Below are positions 1-10,208 of a stretch of DNA of 64,000 nucleotides, one piece after another. The DNA lies in contig JAHCVI010000003.1 of the NCBI GenBank assembly GCA_019096155.1, positions 186,001 through 250,000 on the forward strand. Direction: 5' to 3'. Origin of the DNA: Staphylotrichum longicolle (taxonomy: Eukaryota > Ascomycota > Sordariomycetes > Sordariales > Chaetomiaceae). The position numbers were made by a program, and so were the translations under genes. How positions within the stretch are numbered: position 1 is the first letter of the stretch; each line of letters begins with the position of its first letter. Below the pieces are notes generated by a model. That model was not told the DNA's origin. It searched no databases and saw only the letters and a list, made by a program, of their open reading frames with translations.

Positions 1-3000
1 GAAAGCCCAACCGGGCCAGCCGTGATGCATCCCCCACACCATGTGGAGTCCCGCCCTCCTATCTCCCTTGCAGACTCCGGCTATCATGGGAGCCAATCCC
101 AGGATACATTGCCATTCGGTGATTTTGACAAAGACATCGAGATGTCGGACAGCCCACAACGAGACCTGCACACCTCAGACCCCGTCATCCCAAGCGAACC
201 ATTACGGCAACGGAGCCCGTCTGTTGCGTCTGTCGATGAGACATTTGAGTCAGCAAACGAGAACCAGACGAGACAGCCAACAGCCCATGTGAAAACAGAT
301 GTTGCCGCGACGCCTTCGTCTGCTATGGTTCAGGCTAGCAGCCCCTTTGCGAGCCGCACGCGGCTGCCAGTCATGTCTCCACGCTCGCCTTCTCCGCAAA
401 AGATGTCGTCTCCTATGCGGCACTCACCCCAGAAATCGTCTTCTCCCCAGAAGCCTGCACCCCCCCAGAAGCCGTCTTCGCCCGAAATGTCAAAATCCAC
501 CGGCCCACAAAAGGGGTTCCCCAAGCCCACCGAGGAGCTCAGGGATACTGCCGGCCTGCATGACCACGAGAGCGACGACGAGGCCGAGGTTGATGAGGCG
601 CCCTCCGATGCGTCAAGCCCGATTCGAGCACCTGTCCGGAGCAGCCTGAACTTTGCTTCATTACCGGCTCGTGAGCCGCTAGCTTCCAAGAAGAGCCTCG
701 GCGGCGCTCGAATCTCCAGGACAAGTCACCTGGACTTCAGCCGCCAGAGTTACTTCAGCCGCCCCACTGGAGGGAAGAGCCTGGGGAACGCCATGCGTCA
801 AGGGTCGTCTGAGGACGAGCAGGATGACGACGATGCCATGGATGTAGACGACGCGAACACGGTCCAGAAAGGAGAATCTGCCGCTCAGAGCAAGACATAC
901 ACGCAGCGACTCCAGGACCGGATCAGTATGCTTGGGCAGGGTCAGTCGATTGGGCCCAGACCGTCCAAATCCCTGGCCAACGCGTTGCCGACGCAACAAA
1001 GCGCGCCAGCCTCCCAGACCCAATCCCAGGTCGAACTTGCAGCGGAGATTAGGAAAGCGTCGCCCAAGCCGAAGCATTCGGTTCCCGCACCAGGAGCGTT
1101 CCCCGACGAGGACGAGGACGACTGGATTGCCCCGCCCCATAGCGCTACATTGCCTGCGGTCCCAAGACCAGGTCCCACCCCCTTGATCTCAAACACGCAG
1201 ACTTTAGATGTCCCGGAACACCCCGTCACGCAGGAAGCTACGAACAGCTCAGATTTTGCGCTTCCCAAGAGCAGACCAACATCGCCACGCAAGCTTCCTT
1301 TCATGCCCGAACGAACCCCCAAACATGGCAAGTCCGCTTCGGTCCCGGTTCTCCCCACATTGGCGCAGCTCGACGCCGATCTTGAAGACACGGCCCTGAA
1401 GAAGACGATTTCAGTATCCAATCCCGCGCTCTCCACTGTGGCTGAGGATGACCTCGTTTCCTCGCCTCCCAAGTCCCCTACACGGAGTTTCAGGGATAAC
1501 CCGCTGAAGCAAGTGAGGAATAAGCTGACGTCCTTGCTGAAGGGCTCCAAAGGCTTGATCGCAAGCAGCGCCGCAATCAGCGCTGAGGGAAAGTCGTCGT
1601 TGCTCCAGTCTCCATCAACCACAAAGCTCGGGTATTTCCCTGGGCCTTCCGTCGAATCCTTCAGGACGGCGGACGATGTTGTGTACCCTGACCTATCAAA
1701 ACAGATCTCGGCCGTTTCTGTTCCCCCGAGCCCAACCCGATCTACTCATAGAGTCGACAAGGACAGGCAAGAGGCCAGGGAGAAAGAGGAGAGTGAGCGG
1801 GAGAGAGAGAAGGAGAGGGAGAGGGAGAGGGAGCGAGAGAGGGAGATGAAGGAGGCAAAACGACTCGCTGACCAGATGGGGAAGCTTGAGAAGGCCCGCG
1901 AAAAAGAACGTGAAAAGGCACGGGTTTTCAGCAAGGAGCAAGAGAAGATTGCAGCCATGGAAAAGCAGCTTGCAGCTCAGAAGGAGCAGGAGAAGGCCGC
2001 TCAGGCTCAAGTCCAGCCGAAAACCCAAAACTTCCGGACCCCTGGACCGCCGCCGAGGAACATTCTCAAGAGCCCGACCAAGACGGTGAGAGCCACTCCG
2101 CACACGACCAAGGGGCAACGGTCGCAGCCGGAGACATCAGACGAACCCGACGCGGAGATGACGGACGTCACCACCACCGTCGTACCTCCCCCGTCGATCC
2201 CACGCCCAACAACGGCCTCGTCTATGCGAACTCAGGGCACAAAGAGGCCTCTGAAGCCCACGAAGGAAGCCCCGGTCAAATCGAAGCAAGCCCCGACCTT
2301 GATCCGGGTTAACACGATAGGCTCGCAGCAGCCGCAGTTTCACCCTTCGAATAGCGTTTTGAGCGCCAACCTGCACGACACATTGAGGCAAGCCCCTGGC
2401 TCCGCACGGCCGCTGAACGGCAAGACGAGCCAGTCCTCTCTCCGCGAGAAGCCATCGCTCCCGAGTTTCGCGAGCTCTGTCTCCTCCAACGGCCGCCCTA
2501 AGGCATTGGACATGGCCGCCAAGCGAAAGGAGCAAGAAGAACGTGAGGCGCAGCGCAAGCGTGACGAAGAACGCAAGCGTGAGGAAGAACGCAAGCAAGA
2601 GGAAGCGCGGAAGCAAGAACAAAAGCGGAGGCTTGAGGCGGCCAAGAAGAGGGCGGACATCGAGAAAGCGAAGCAGACAGGGGCACCTCCTCCCGCTGCT
2701 AGGCCTCAGCCAAACGGGCCGCCGGACTACAACCTGGCTGACAAGGCCCCTCTTCGGCCACCTTCGCGGCTGGGTTCGACGATGCACTCGGATGGCCGGC
2801 TTGTCAACACGGTGTTGTCCAGCACCATCAAGGGGCCGTCGAAGCGCCCGCTGCAGCCGGACGTGGGTGAGGAGAGCTCGAGGGCACAGCAGCAGCGGGC
2901 TCAGCCCTCGTTCCCCACCAAGGAGGGCAAACGCATGCGGGCTAGCGTGGAGCCTGAGGACGACATCGATATGACGGAGACGCACAACCCGGGCATCATC

Positions 3001-3714
3001 AAAGGGGCCCCCGTTAGGCCCTCGGCAGGGTTCAAGAAGGTAAGCGCTTCGATCTCGAAGAGCCGTGACTGGGACGCTAACTTCGCCACCCAGGAGCTTC
3101 AGCAAAAATCCATGTACGGCAACGCCTACCCGACGGCACCGCCGCCGAGCGCGAGCAGGAACCTCTTCAAGGACACGCTCACAGCCCAACACAACAGCCA
3201 CGCTAAGCATCCCCTCGACATGGCGCAATCCCACAAGGGCCCGATCCCGTTCGCGCAGAACCCCAACCCGGCGCACAAGACGCCGGCTCGGCCCGTGGGG
3301 GGTGCCATCCCCAAGTCTTCGGCCGTCAAGTCGGCGGCCCGGTCGCCGCGCTTCCAGAACGGCGAGTCGATCGAGCTGCCCGACATCCAGACGGACGACG
3401 AGAGCGACGAGGACGACGCGCACGGCGGCGTGATCCCGGCCTGGGCTAACTCCCCGGCGCTCCGGGCGGCGCTGATGGCGCAAGACCCCGTCGACCCCAT
3501 GCAGGTGTTTGGGCCGATGGCACCGCTCAACCTCGAGGAGGTGTTCAACCGCACCAAGGACCGGTTCCCCAAGTTCCGGGCGCGGACCAGCAGCGCAAAT
3601 TGGAGCGGGACGGACAGGCTGACGGCCGAGGACATTCGCAAGGACATGGCCGCGAGGGATAAGATGAGGCGGGAGGGCGGGTGGAGTTATGAGTTGAGCC
3701 GCGACATGTCTTAG
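1..3714 (+). CDS. Inner centromere protein (INCENP/Sli15-like), 5'-partial
   Basis: The reading frame is open from base 1, so the N-terminus lies upstream. About 1,220-1,237 residues are visible. The scaffold subunit of the chromosomal passenger complex binds and activates Aurora kinase at centromeres and the spindle. Most of the protein is disordered, rich in Ser/Pro and acidic patches, with two charged coiled-coil stretches (nt 1740-2010 and 2500-2670). The C-terminus carries an IN-box: IPAWANSPALRAAL (nt 3430-3475), then LNLEEVFNRTKDRFPKFRAR, then TSSANWSGTDRLT, the Ser pair that Aurora phosphorylates in this family. A 54-nt segment (3040-3093) starts GTAAGC, contains GCTAAC and ends CAG; it keeps the frame and has no stop, so it is probably an intron that can be misread as coding. 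The family call rests on the IN-box; the rest is poorly conserved. Confidence 0.8.
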   Translation, partial: ESPTGPAVMHPPHHVESRPPISLADSGYHGSQSQDTLPFGDFDKDIEMSDSPQRDLHTSDPVIPSEPLRQRSPSVASVDETFESANENQTRQPTAHVKTDVAATPSSAMVQASSPFASRTRLPVMSPRSPSPQKMSSPMRHSPQKSSSPQKPAPPQKPSSPEMSKSTGPQKGFPKPTEELRDTAGLHDHESDDEAEVDEAPSDASSPIRAPVRSSLNFASLPAREPLASKKSLGGARISRTSHLDFSRQSYFSRPTGGKSLGNAMRQGSSEDEQDDDDAMDVDDANTVQKGESAAQSKTYTQRLQDRISMLGQGQSIGPRPSKSLANALPTQQSAPASQTQSQVELAAEIRKASPKPKHSVPAPGAFPDEDEDDWIAPPHSATLPAVPRPGPTPLISNTQTLDVPEHPVTQEATNSSDFALPKSRPTSPRKLPFMPERTPKHGKSASVPVLPTLAQLDADLEDTALKKTISVSNPALSTVAEDDLVSSPPKSPTRSFRDNPLKQVRNKLTSLLKGSKGLIASSAAISAEGKSSLLQSPSTTKLGYFPGPSVESFRTADDVVYPDLSKQISAVSVPPSPTRSTHRVDKDRQEAREKEESEREREKEREREREREREMKEAKRLADQMGKLEKAREKEREKARVFSKEQEKIAAMEKQLAAQKEQEKAAQAQVQPKTQNFRTPGPPPRNILKSPTKTVRATPHTTKGQRSQPETSDEPDAEMTDVTTTVVPPPSIPRPTTASSMRTQGTKRPLKPTKEAPVKSKQAPTLIRVNTIGSQQPQFHPSNSVLSANLHDTLRQAPGSARPLNGKTSQSSLREKPSLPSFASSVSSNGRPKALDMAAKRKEQEEREAQRKRDEERKREEERKQEEARKQEQKRRLEAAKKRADIEKAKQTGAPPPAARPQPNGPPDYNLADKAPLRPPSRLGSTMHSDGRLVNTVLSSTIKGPSKRPLQPDVGEESSRAQQQRAQPSFPTKEGKRMRASVEPEDDIDMTETHNPGIIKGAPVRPSAGFKKVSASISKSRDWDANFATQELQQKSMYGNAYPTAPPPSASRNLFKDTLTAQHNSHAKHPLDMAQSHKGPIPFAQNPNPAHKTPARPVGGAIPKSSAVKSAARSPRFQNGESIELPDIQTDDESDEDDAHGGVIPAWANSPALRAALMAQDPVDPMQVFGPMAPLNLEEVFNRTKDRFPKFRARTSSANWSGTDRLTAEDIRKDMAARDKMRREGGWSYELSRDMS

Positions 3715-5624
3715 GTTTACTTTCTACAGGGGGCACTTTATTGTTGATTCAGGTTGGGGTTATTCAGGCTGGAGTATTGTTTGGGATAGGGGTATCGTGG
3801 GATAGACTCTTTAAGGGAGGTGGTTGTGCTTGTTTTGGGCGTTTTGTCAGGACCTCACTGACTGCTTCGGAAGTTGGGAAATTGTTTTGCTAGCATGGCC
3901 ACCGGGGCTGAGTGGCGGGATTCATGGAGGAAAGGATCGTTGTCTGGGCAGTGCACATTACTTGATTTGACAACAGAGACTCGAATTGTCTATCGCACGG
4001 CGGATCTCTAATGGTGTGAATGATGAATGATGCAGACCAATGATGTTGTGTGACCATGGCGAGGACTGGCAGCTGAGCATCGTGTGGGTGTTGGCACGTG
4101 GGAGGTGAAGGAGAACAGTGAGCAATGCGCCGCACGAATTCGAGGCTGACCGTCTGGGTAGATGGCTCTGCCTGAAAAGCAATGTGGGCTTGATGGATGT
4201 GGCCGTGTTCATGCCCCGGAACGCGTATCCACGGCATCATGTCCGATTTCGAGAATTCTCGCAGCGTTTCTCTTGTTCTGCATTGCACCAAGATCACGAG
4301 ATCTGCTGGCGGAAATGATCGGATCTCTGGGGCTGTGCGAGAAAACACGCATGTGTGCACACCGATCCGATGGGTGAAACGGTTCCCGTTGGCTGGCACG
4401 CTTTGGATGGGAAGCAGGTGTGGTGAAGGTGTGGTCTCGGTGTGGTTGGGCACATGGGGGGCTGCTGTGCTCCCGTGAACCAACGCAGCGGATTCAAGCT
4501 CGGAGGGATATGGGCTGGCCGTTTGTCGAGAGGGCAGGACAACGAACACATAAACGACCTCGGCAGTGGAGAGGGGGATTCGGGACACGGTGAATCGAGG
4601 AATATGATTCATTCCACTGCTGAACTCGACGACTCGGGAATCCTTTGAGCAATGCAGGTGACATGCTGCAGCGGAGGCAGAGGCAGAGGCAGGCAGGGTC
4701 CAGGCAGAGAGGTGCACAGTACGTCATACCGCCTGCTGTGCCAGGGTGGGGACGCTAAAACGACGAGTCCCTCAGTTGCCCTTGACAGCTGAACGGATCC
4801 ACATTTTGTTTGTTCACAGGCGACCTCTTTTCACATCTCAGCCCACCAGATTCTCCGAGTCGGGGATTGCCCATCTGGCTGCTTTTGTCCGGTTTCAGTC
4901 TTGGTGGTAAGTTTATTGTCCTGGGGTTTCTTATTGTGCTTTAAATAGAAACCTCTTTGCGGATGCAAGGTTGCTGTGCCTCGCACCTGGCGGCCGCGAG
5001 TCTTGTTGTCTCTGCAGGTCAGCCACAAGCAACAAAAGCTGCAAAGCAGCTGCGCCAGAACTGCACAAGAAGCAACCTACCAATCCTGCACCAAACTTTT
5101 GCTGACAACAACATCCAACCCACCCCAGCTGGCCCATCTCTCTCGATCTCAACTTGCCAACGACCGGCGCTTTGCCTCGATACACCGGCCCTTTGCGAGA
5201 CCGACTTCTCCTGCTCGATCTTTTGCACCAGTCATTTCTGCCCCGCATCGACGCCTGCTCTCTCCCAGCGAAGGTCCGGACCGCTTGACCGATTCGTGCC
5301 CGACCGCCCAGTCCTGCGACAACACGAAATCACTCACTCGGCAATAGCACTTTTTGCCTTCGTTTCAAACGGCCCCGTGAGCCTGTCGGCTTGGGACTCG
5401 GCTTGGCCATTCTTCAGGGTCCCGATTTTGGTCCAGGGTCTTCGACGGCGCCCCGCAACAAGGCGGATTCAGGCCTCCCTTCGCTCGTCCATTTTCTCTG
5501 CTCGTCGGAACCCCGGGCACATACAAGACACAACAAATAGCCAGCTGATGAAGCGACCAGTTCTGTCGTCGCTGCTGCTCTCTTTTCTTGCTTCTCCATC
5601 TGTTGGCCTCGCACCAAAGTCAAG
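3715..5624. other. Intergenic region and J-protein leader
   Basis: No gene is recognised. The distal part holds the INCENP 3' UTR. The part near 5000-5620 is C/T-rich, as expected for a 5' leader. TTTAAATAG at about 4939 could be a TATA-like element. An open frame of 224 codons runs through the leader and ends at TGA 5629-5631, overlapping the J-protein start, but it is low-complexity and resembles no protein I know. Confidence 0.4.
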
Positions 5625-8485
5625 ATGGTGAAGTTGGACTACGACCGAGATTACTACGCGGACCTCGACTTGCCCCCCACGGCAGATGCTCTCGAAGTCA
5701 AGAAGCAGTTCAAGAAATTAGGTAGGTTTATAGCTTGGCCGACGAGTTCCTGTCGCTGACGCCAACTTTCTCTAGCACTCAAATGGCACCCCGATCGCAA
5801 CCCTGGCAAGGAGGACGAGGCCAAGGAGAAATTCCTGGTCATCCAGTCTGCGCACGAAATCCTGACGGATCCCACCACCAAGTCCAAGTTCGATGCTTAC
5901 CGCCAGCGAACGACGACTAGGTATCCGGGGTCCTCTGGGGTCCGGGGTAACCCTTGGCAGAACACAGCACATGAAGTGAACCAAAAGTTCGGCGCGCCCC
6001 CGAGACGCCCCCAGATGCCGACACGTCCGCCCGCACCGACAGCAGCGTCAACAAAGCACTGGGACTGGGCGCAGAAGGCAAAGACGAAGACGGATAACAT
6101 GAGGGCGAATATGGAAGCTTGGGACCGGGCTAGACCACAAGCCAAGCCATCTCAGTCCAGCGGTGCGGCCGCCGGGGCCGCCGGTGCCAGTTCTCGCCCT
6201 TCCCAACAGAGGGAACCACCAACTCCGCGGACGGCGTCGCAGGCTAGACGACAGGAGGCAGCATTTGGGACCAGGAAGTCCGGATACGCTCCGGCGTCGC
6301 CGATGGGAGACGAGCCGCCGGTGAGGAGCCAGCATTACAACACTGGCGGCTCGAACCCCACCGAGCCGAGTAGGCCAAGGCCGGCATCTGCTTTTGTCGA
6401 CCCCCTAAGCGCCCAATTCAGCGAAACGTTCCTGGACAATCGACGCACCCCTTACGCCGCTAATGTCGGCGAGAAGACAAATCCATTCGAACCGCTGAAC
6501 GTCAACCGGGCTAAGAGTATGCGAGATGGCGCGAGGAGGTTCCCAGACAGCACAGGAGAGGCGCCGCCACCAACGCCTCCCCGTCAACGGAGCGCCAGTG
6601 TGGACTCGGAAGGTTTCAAGAGGTCTACGAACGAAAACCCGGCTTTCAACGAACCCGGCGCGAACCCGGCTTTCCAGTTTCAATCACGAGCGAGCGCCCG
6701 GTACAGCCCCCGTGGGCCTGAGATGAATTCTGCGCCCCCGACCGCTACATTCCCGGGCCCCAACAGCTCCAACTCATCTGTCAACAGTAGTGCGAATGGT
6801 AAGTCTGCCCCTTGGCTTTAAACGGCTGCACTTGCTGACAGGTTCTCTCAGCAACCGTAAACGGGCACGCTTCGGAACAGACAAGGAATGGCGCCAGATT
6901 GTATGAGTCTTATTTTCCTCCCAAACGTGGCTATTCCTACCAAGCGTCTTTTGCTCGGTCAAATGTCCAAACACCGCACACGAATGGACGTGCTGGTGTG
7001 GACAAGTCCCTGCCGAAGACGTGTGGCTTCCCTGCCTACAAGTCTGAAGAGACCGCCGGTCCGACTCCCAGTGGAGAGAGACCAAGTCCTAGCGGCAATC
7101 CCTTTGAGACGAAGATCCAAGCACAGCTGCAACATCTCTTGGGCCAAGCGCGGCAACAGCCTTACAAGCCGCTTGCCACCAACACACTTTCATCCAAGAA
7201 GAAACAAGTACACTGGACTAGCAAGTATACTAACGGCACTTGCCCTGTTAGCTTCTCGCCCCCCGGCGACGATGACGCAGCCCCGCCGGCCCAGCACGCC
7301 CGCTTTACCCGAAACAGCGCCGATAATATCAACACGCGGTTCGTGGCGGAGGAAAGGGGCGATGCTAACTTCCAGTTCAGCGCGGGCGCAGCGACGTCTG
7401 CAGACGATGGTTTTTTGCGTGCGAAACACCGAGCACGCGGCCACCAGTCACCACTCAGGAACGAGTTCACAGCGTCGGCTGAGGCAGTCAACGGAGCCCA
7501 ACAGCCCGAGGCGAGCAAGAAGCAGGGCGATTTTGTCCCGGATGAGTGGAAGGAAGCGTTTGGACCTCACATCTTCGAACCCCCGCAGCCGGGGAAACCA
7601 GCGGCTTCGCCCACGCGGCCCATCCGGCCGATCAAGAAGCCCCGGCCGGTTCGGATGACGGCAGGTACGGCCGGCTTGGTGGACGAGGAGGAGACGAGCG
7701 GCGAGGACAAGGCCAAAGCGAGCAATTCCGCCAGCGGCATCAACGGCTCTAGAAGTCCGAACGCCATGGACATCGACACGGATGTGCCACCCCCGGAGCC
7801 CTCGCCTGCGCATGCTCACGAACCCCGCAACATCCACGTCGAGCCGACCAAACCAGAATGGCGGGCCGGCAACCTAAACGTCAACGGCGGCAACCCCGAA
7901 CCCAAGCTCGGCGCGGGACTCAAAGTCCCCCACCTCAACCCCACCCCCGGAGGCTCCGAGGACAGCGAGGATTTTCTCCGCCCCATGTTCTCCGAGTTCC
8001 GCAACGTCGAGCCCTTTGCCCAGAAACCGTCGGGCCTAAACTCATTCGCCGACCTCAGCTCGAACCTACCCTTCCAAAGCCGCCCATCCGCCAAGATCCC
8101 GCTCGCCCACGAAAAGCCCAAACAGCTCGATATCCCGTCGCCCCCCACGGCCCCGCGCGCCCCGCCTAGCCTCTGCATACCGGGGACCAAGCCGTCGGCG
8201 CCGGCGTGGCTGAACTATGTACGCGAGTTCGAGGCGTACATGGCGGCGTGGCTCGACTTCAACCGCAAGGTGACGGACCACTTTGCGGCGCGGCAGAAGC
8301 TGCACGAGAAGAAAGGCGGCGGGTGGCTGAATGCGGTGGGGGAGGGCGGGGTCGGGGAGTACCTGCGGTCCCTGGAGGAGGACAAGCAGGTGAGGCAGAA
8401 GTGGATGGCGAGCTGCGAGGCGCACGAGCTGCATTTCAGGGAGTTTTTGGCGGTGAGGGAGAGGGTGGTCTTTGGGGCGCAGTGA
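5625..8485 (+). CDS. DnaJ (J-domain) protein, about 917 aa
   Basis: Three exons: 5625-5721, 5776-6798 and 6852-8485, separated by introns of 54 and 53 nt; the sum is 918 codons. The N-terminal 75 residues form a J domain with helix II KKQFKKLALKW, the HPD motif at residues 37-39 followed by RNPGKEDEAKEKF, and helix IV TKSKFDAYR. This domain stimulates Hsp70 ATPase activity. There is no G/F-rich or zinc-finger region, so it is a class C (type III) J protein. The middle is long, disordered and Ser/Pro-rich. The last 120 residues contain a folded, charged, Trp-rich segment (PAWLNYVREFEAYMAAWLDF) that may be the client- or partner-binding part. The start was chosen because the J domain begins there. 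Client and location are unknown. Confidence 0.85.
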
Positions 8486-9840
8486 TTGCACCATCTACCC
8501 CATCTACAGTATCCCTCCCTGCCTTGATGGTGAGGGAGGACAAGGCGGTTGGGTAGGTTGATACGGGGGAAAGGGGAGGTGTGGGGGAAAGGGGTTATGT
8601 ATTTGTATTGGAACGGAACGGGTCGGATCGGATCGGATGGACTGCGTTGCGTTACGTTGCATTTTCTTTCATTGGCCTGCTTTTTTTTGCTCTTCGAGTT
8701 ATGACTGATTCTGGTTTGATGGACATGATCGCATCTATATCTGCGTTGTTTTGGCTTGGCTTGGGTGGACTGCGGCCTCTCAAGTTACGTATCTGATACC
8801 CGTTGAAGATAATTAAGAGGGATGGGACAGCAGAGAAGCATTTTGCGATTCCGGTTACCATATATACAGGCAGACTTGGATGGCTGATGCTGAGAGTTGG
8901 GCTGGTGCTCGAATCTCCATTTGTTGTCGCAACCTTGGGATTGTCAGTGTACCTCCTGGTTGTCTAGCACCGTACGTTGTGCCCCAGGGTGGGCTGGCGT
9001 TGAAGAAGTTGGAGCAGGATATATAGGCTTCCGCGGGCAACTTGGATCTCAAGAGACATGGTATATTTGTTTCCCCGATTCTGCATGTCTGTGTCTAAGT
9101 ACAGCTTGTTGTTTCGTCGTCTTGCTGTTCATCTGCGCGTTGGCACCGGTCCTCCGTAGACACACCCCCCTTTGTGACGCTTCAGTCATCAATGTTCTTG
9201 TGATGGCGCGCGGGCACCTTGATGGCTAGGCAACTTGGAGACTCGGTGTCCAAACAATGGCTCCCGAGAGATGACGTGAGAAGCGTTTGAGAGTTGGGTT
9301 GGGTCTGAAACATGCTTGGGTTGCAAGGGTGCGCTGATTCGCGATTGGACGGTTTGTCAAGTGCAAACAAAGGAACTGGCGTCAGGAACGGAAAGTTGAC
9401 ATGCGAATGGAAAGGAGAGGGTACAGGTGCAAACTTTGCGTGGTTGTGCACGCTGGGTGCTGTTGGAGTCTCATGATAGGTACCTCAGCTTGGTTGGACC
9501 CGATCTCTCAGGACTTGTTCAATAAAGACATGCGAGCCCGTCAATGTGATTTGCATTCTGAATCATGTCCCAGGGGCAGAAAGACCCTTGGTGCACTGGG
9601 CATGCGCATGTGGGCCCGTATCGCTGTACCGCATTGCAGGACCCTTTAGGCGCATGCGTGATCCCCCTGCACCCCGCCAATCGGGTCCGCGACCCGCGCT
9701 GCTGACTCTGAAGGCGCAACCGTGCCTTGCAAGGCAGCACAAGGATTTCGTGGACCTCTCTGGCACTTCCAGGTTTGGTCTGAGCCTCACCCGACCAACC
9801 CACCAGCCCACCAACCCCTCGGCGTCGCACCTCCACCCCT
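8486..9840. other. Intergenic region upstream of nma111
   Basis: The region contains the 3' UTR of the J-protein gene and upstream sequence of the protease gene. Only short, unsupported open frames are present. No RNA gene or repeat family was recognised. Confidence 0.4.
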
Positions 9841-9850
9841 CTTATATAAC
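9841..9850 (+). promoter_or_regulatory. TATA box of nma111
   Basis: The string CTTATATAAC is a canonical TATA element on the plus strand. It lies 47 nt before an in-frame ATG at 9888 and about 360 nt before the conserved start at 10209. If it sets the transcription start some 30-60 nt downstream, the mRNA leader would begin close to the 9888 ATG, so start-site heterogeneity could include or exclude that codon. Confidence 0.5.
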
Positions 9851-10208
9851 CCGGTGCAGAGGCCTGTTCTGCGATCTGCCATTGTGAATGCGGCCAGCGC
9901 TTTTTCTCTGCCGGAGATTGCGCATCACCACAAGCAGCTCCCTCGCCGCAACCCCAACGACGACAAAGTTCAGGGACCAGAGTGCCCTGCAGTTCAGGTC
10001 GCACTTTGCAACGGCAACGCGATCACGGTCATTGTCACCATCACCATCACCATCGGCCTGGTCGTTGTTTAGCAACAACATCAGCAATCGCGCATCTAGA
10101 CATCCCCGCCCATCTCCTTCCTCTGCGACCCTTTTTCATTCCACTTTCTCTCCCCGGTCCACGTCGACTGCCGCCGCAGCGACCCTCTCCCCGATGCCCG
10201 CCGACACC

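Noticed and set aside
3890..4717. 275-codon minus-strand frame downstream of INCENP
   Set aside because: No domain, overlaps several other open frames of equal quality, and lies in 3' UTR/intergenic sequence.
4957..5631. Possible 224-codon upstream reading frame ending at the J-protein start
   Set aside because: Overlaps the start codon, but the sequence is low-complexity and other frames are equally open. No evidence of translation.
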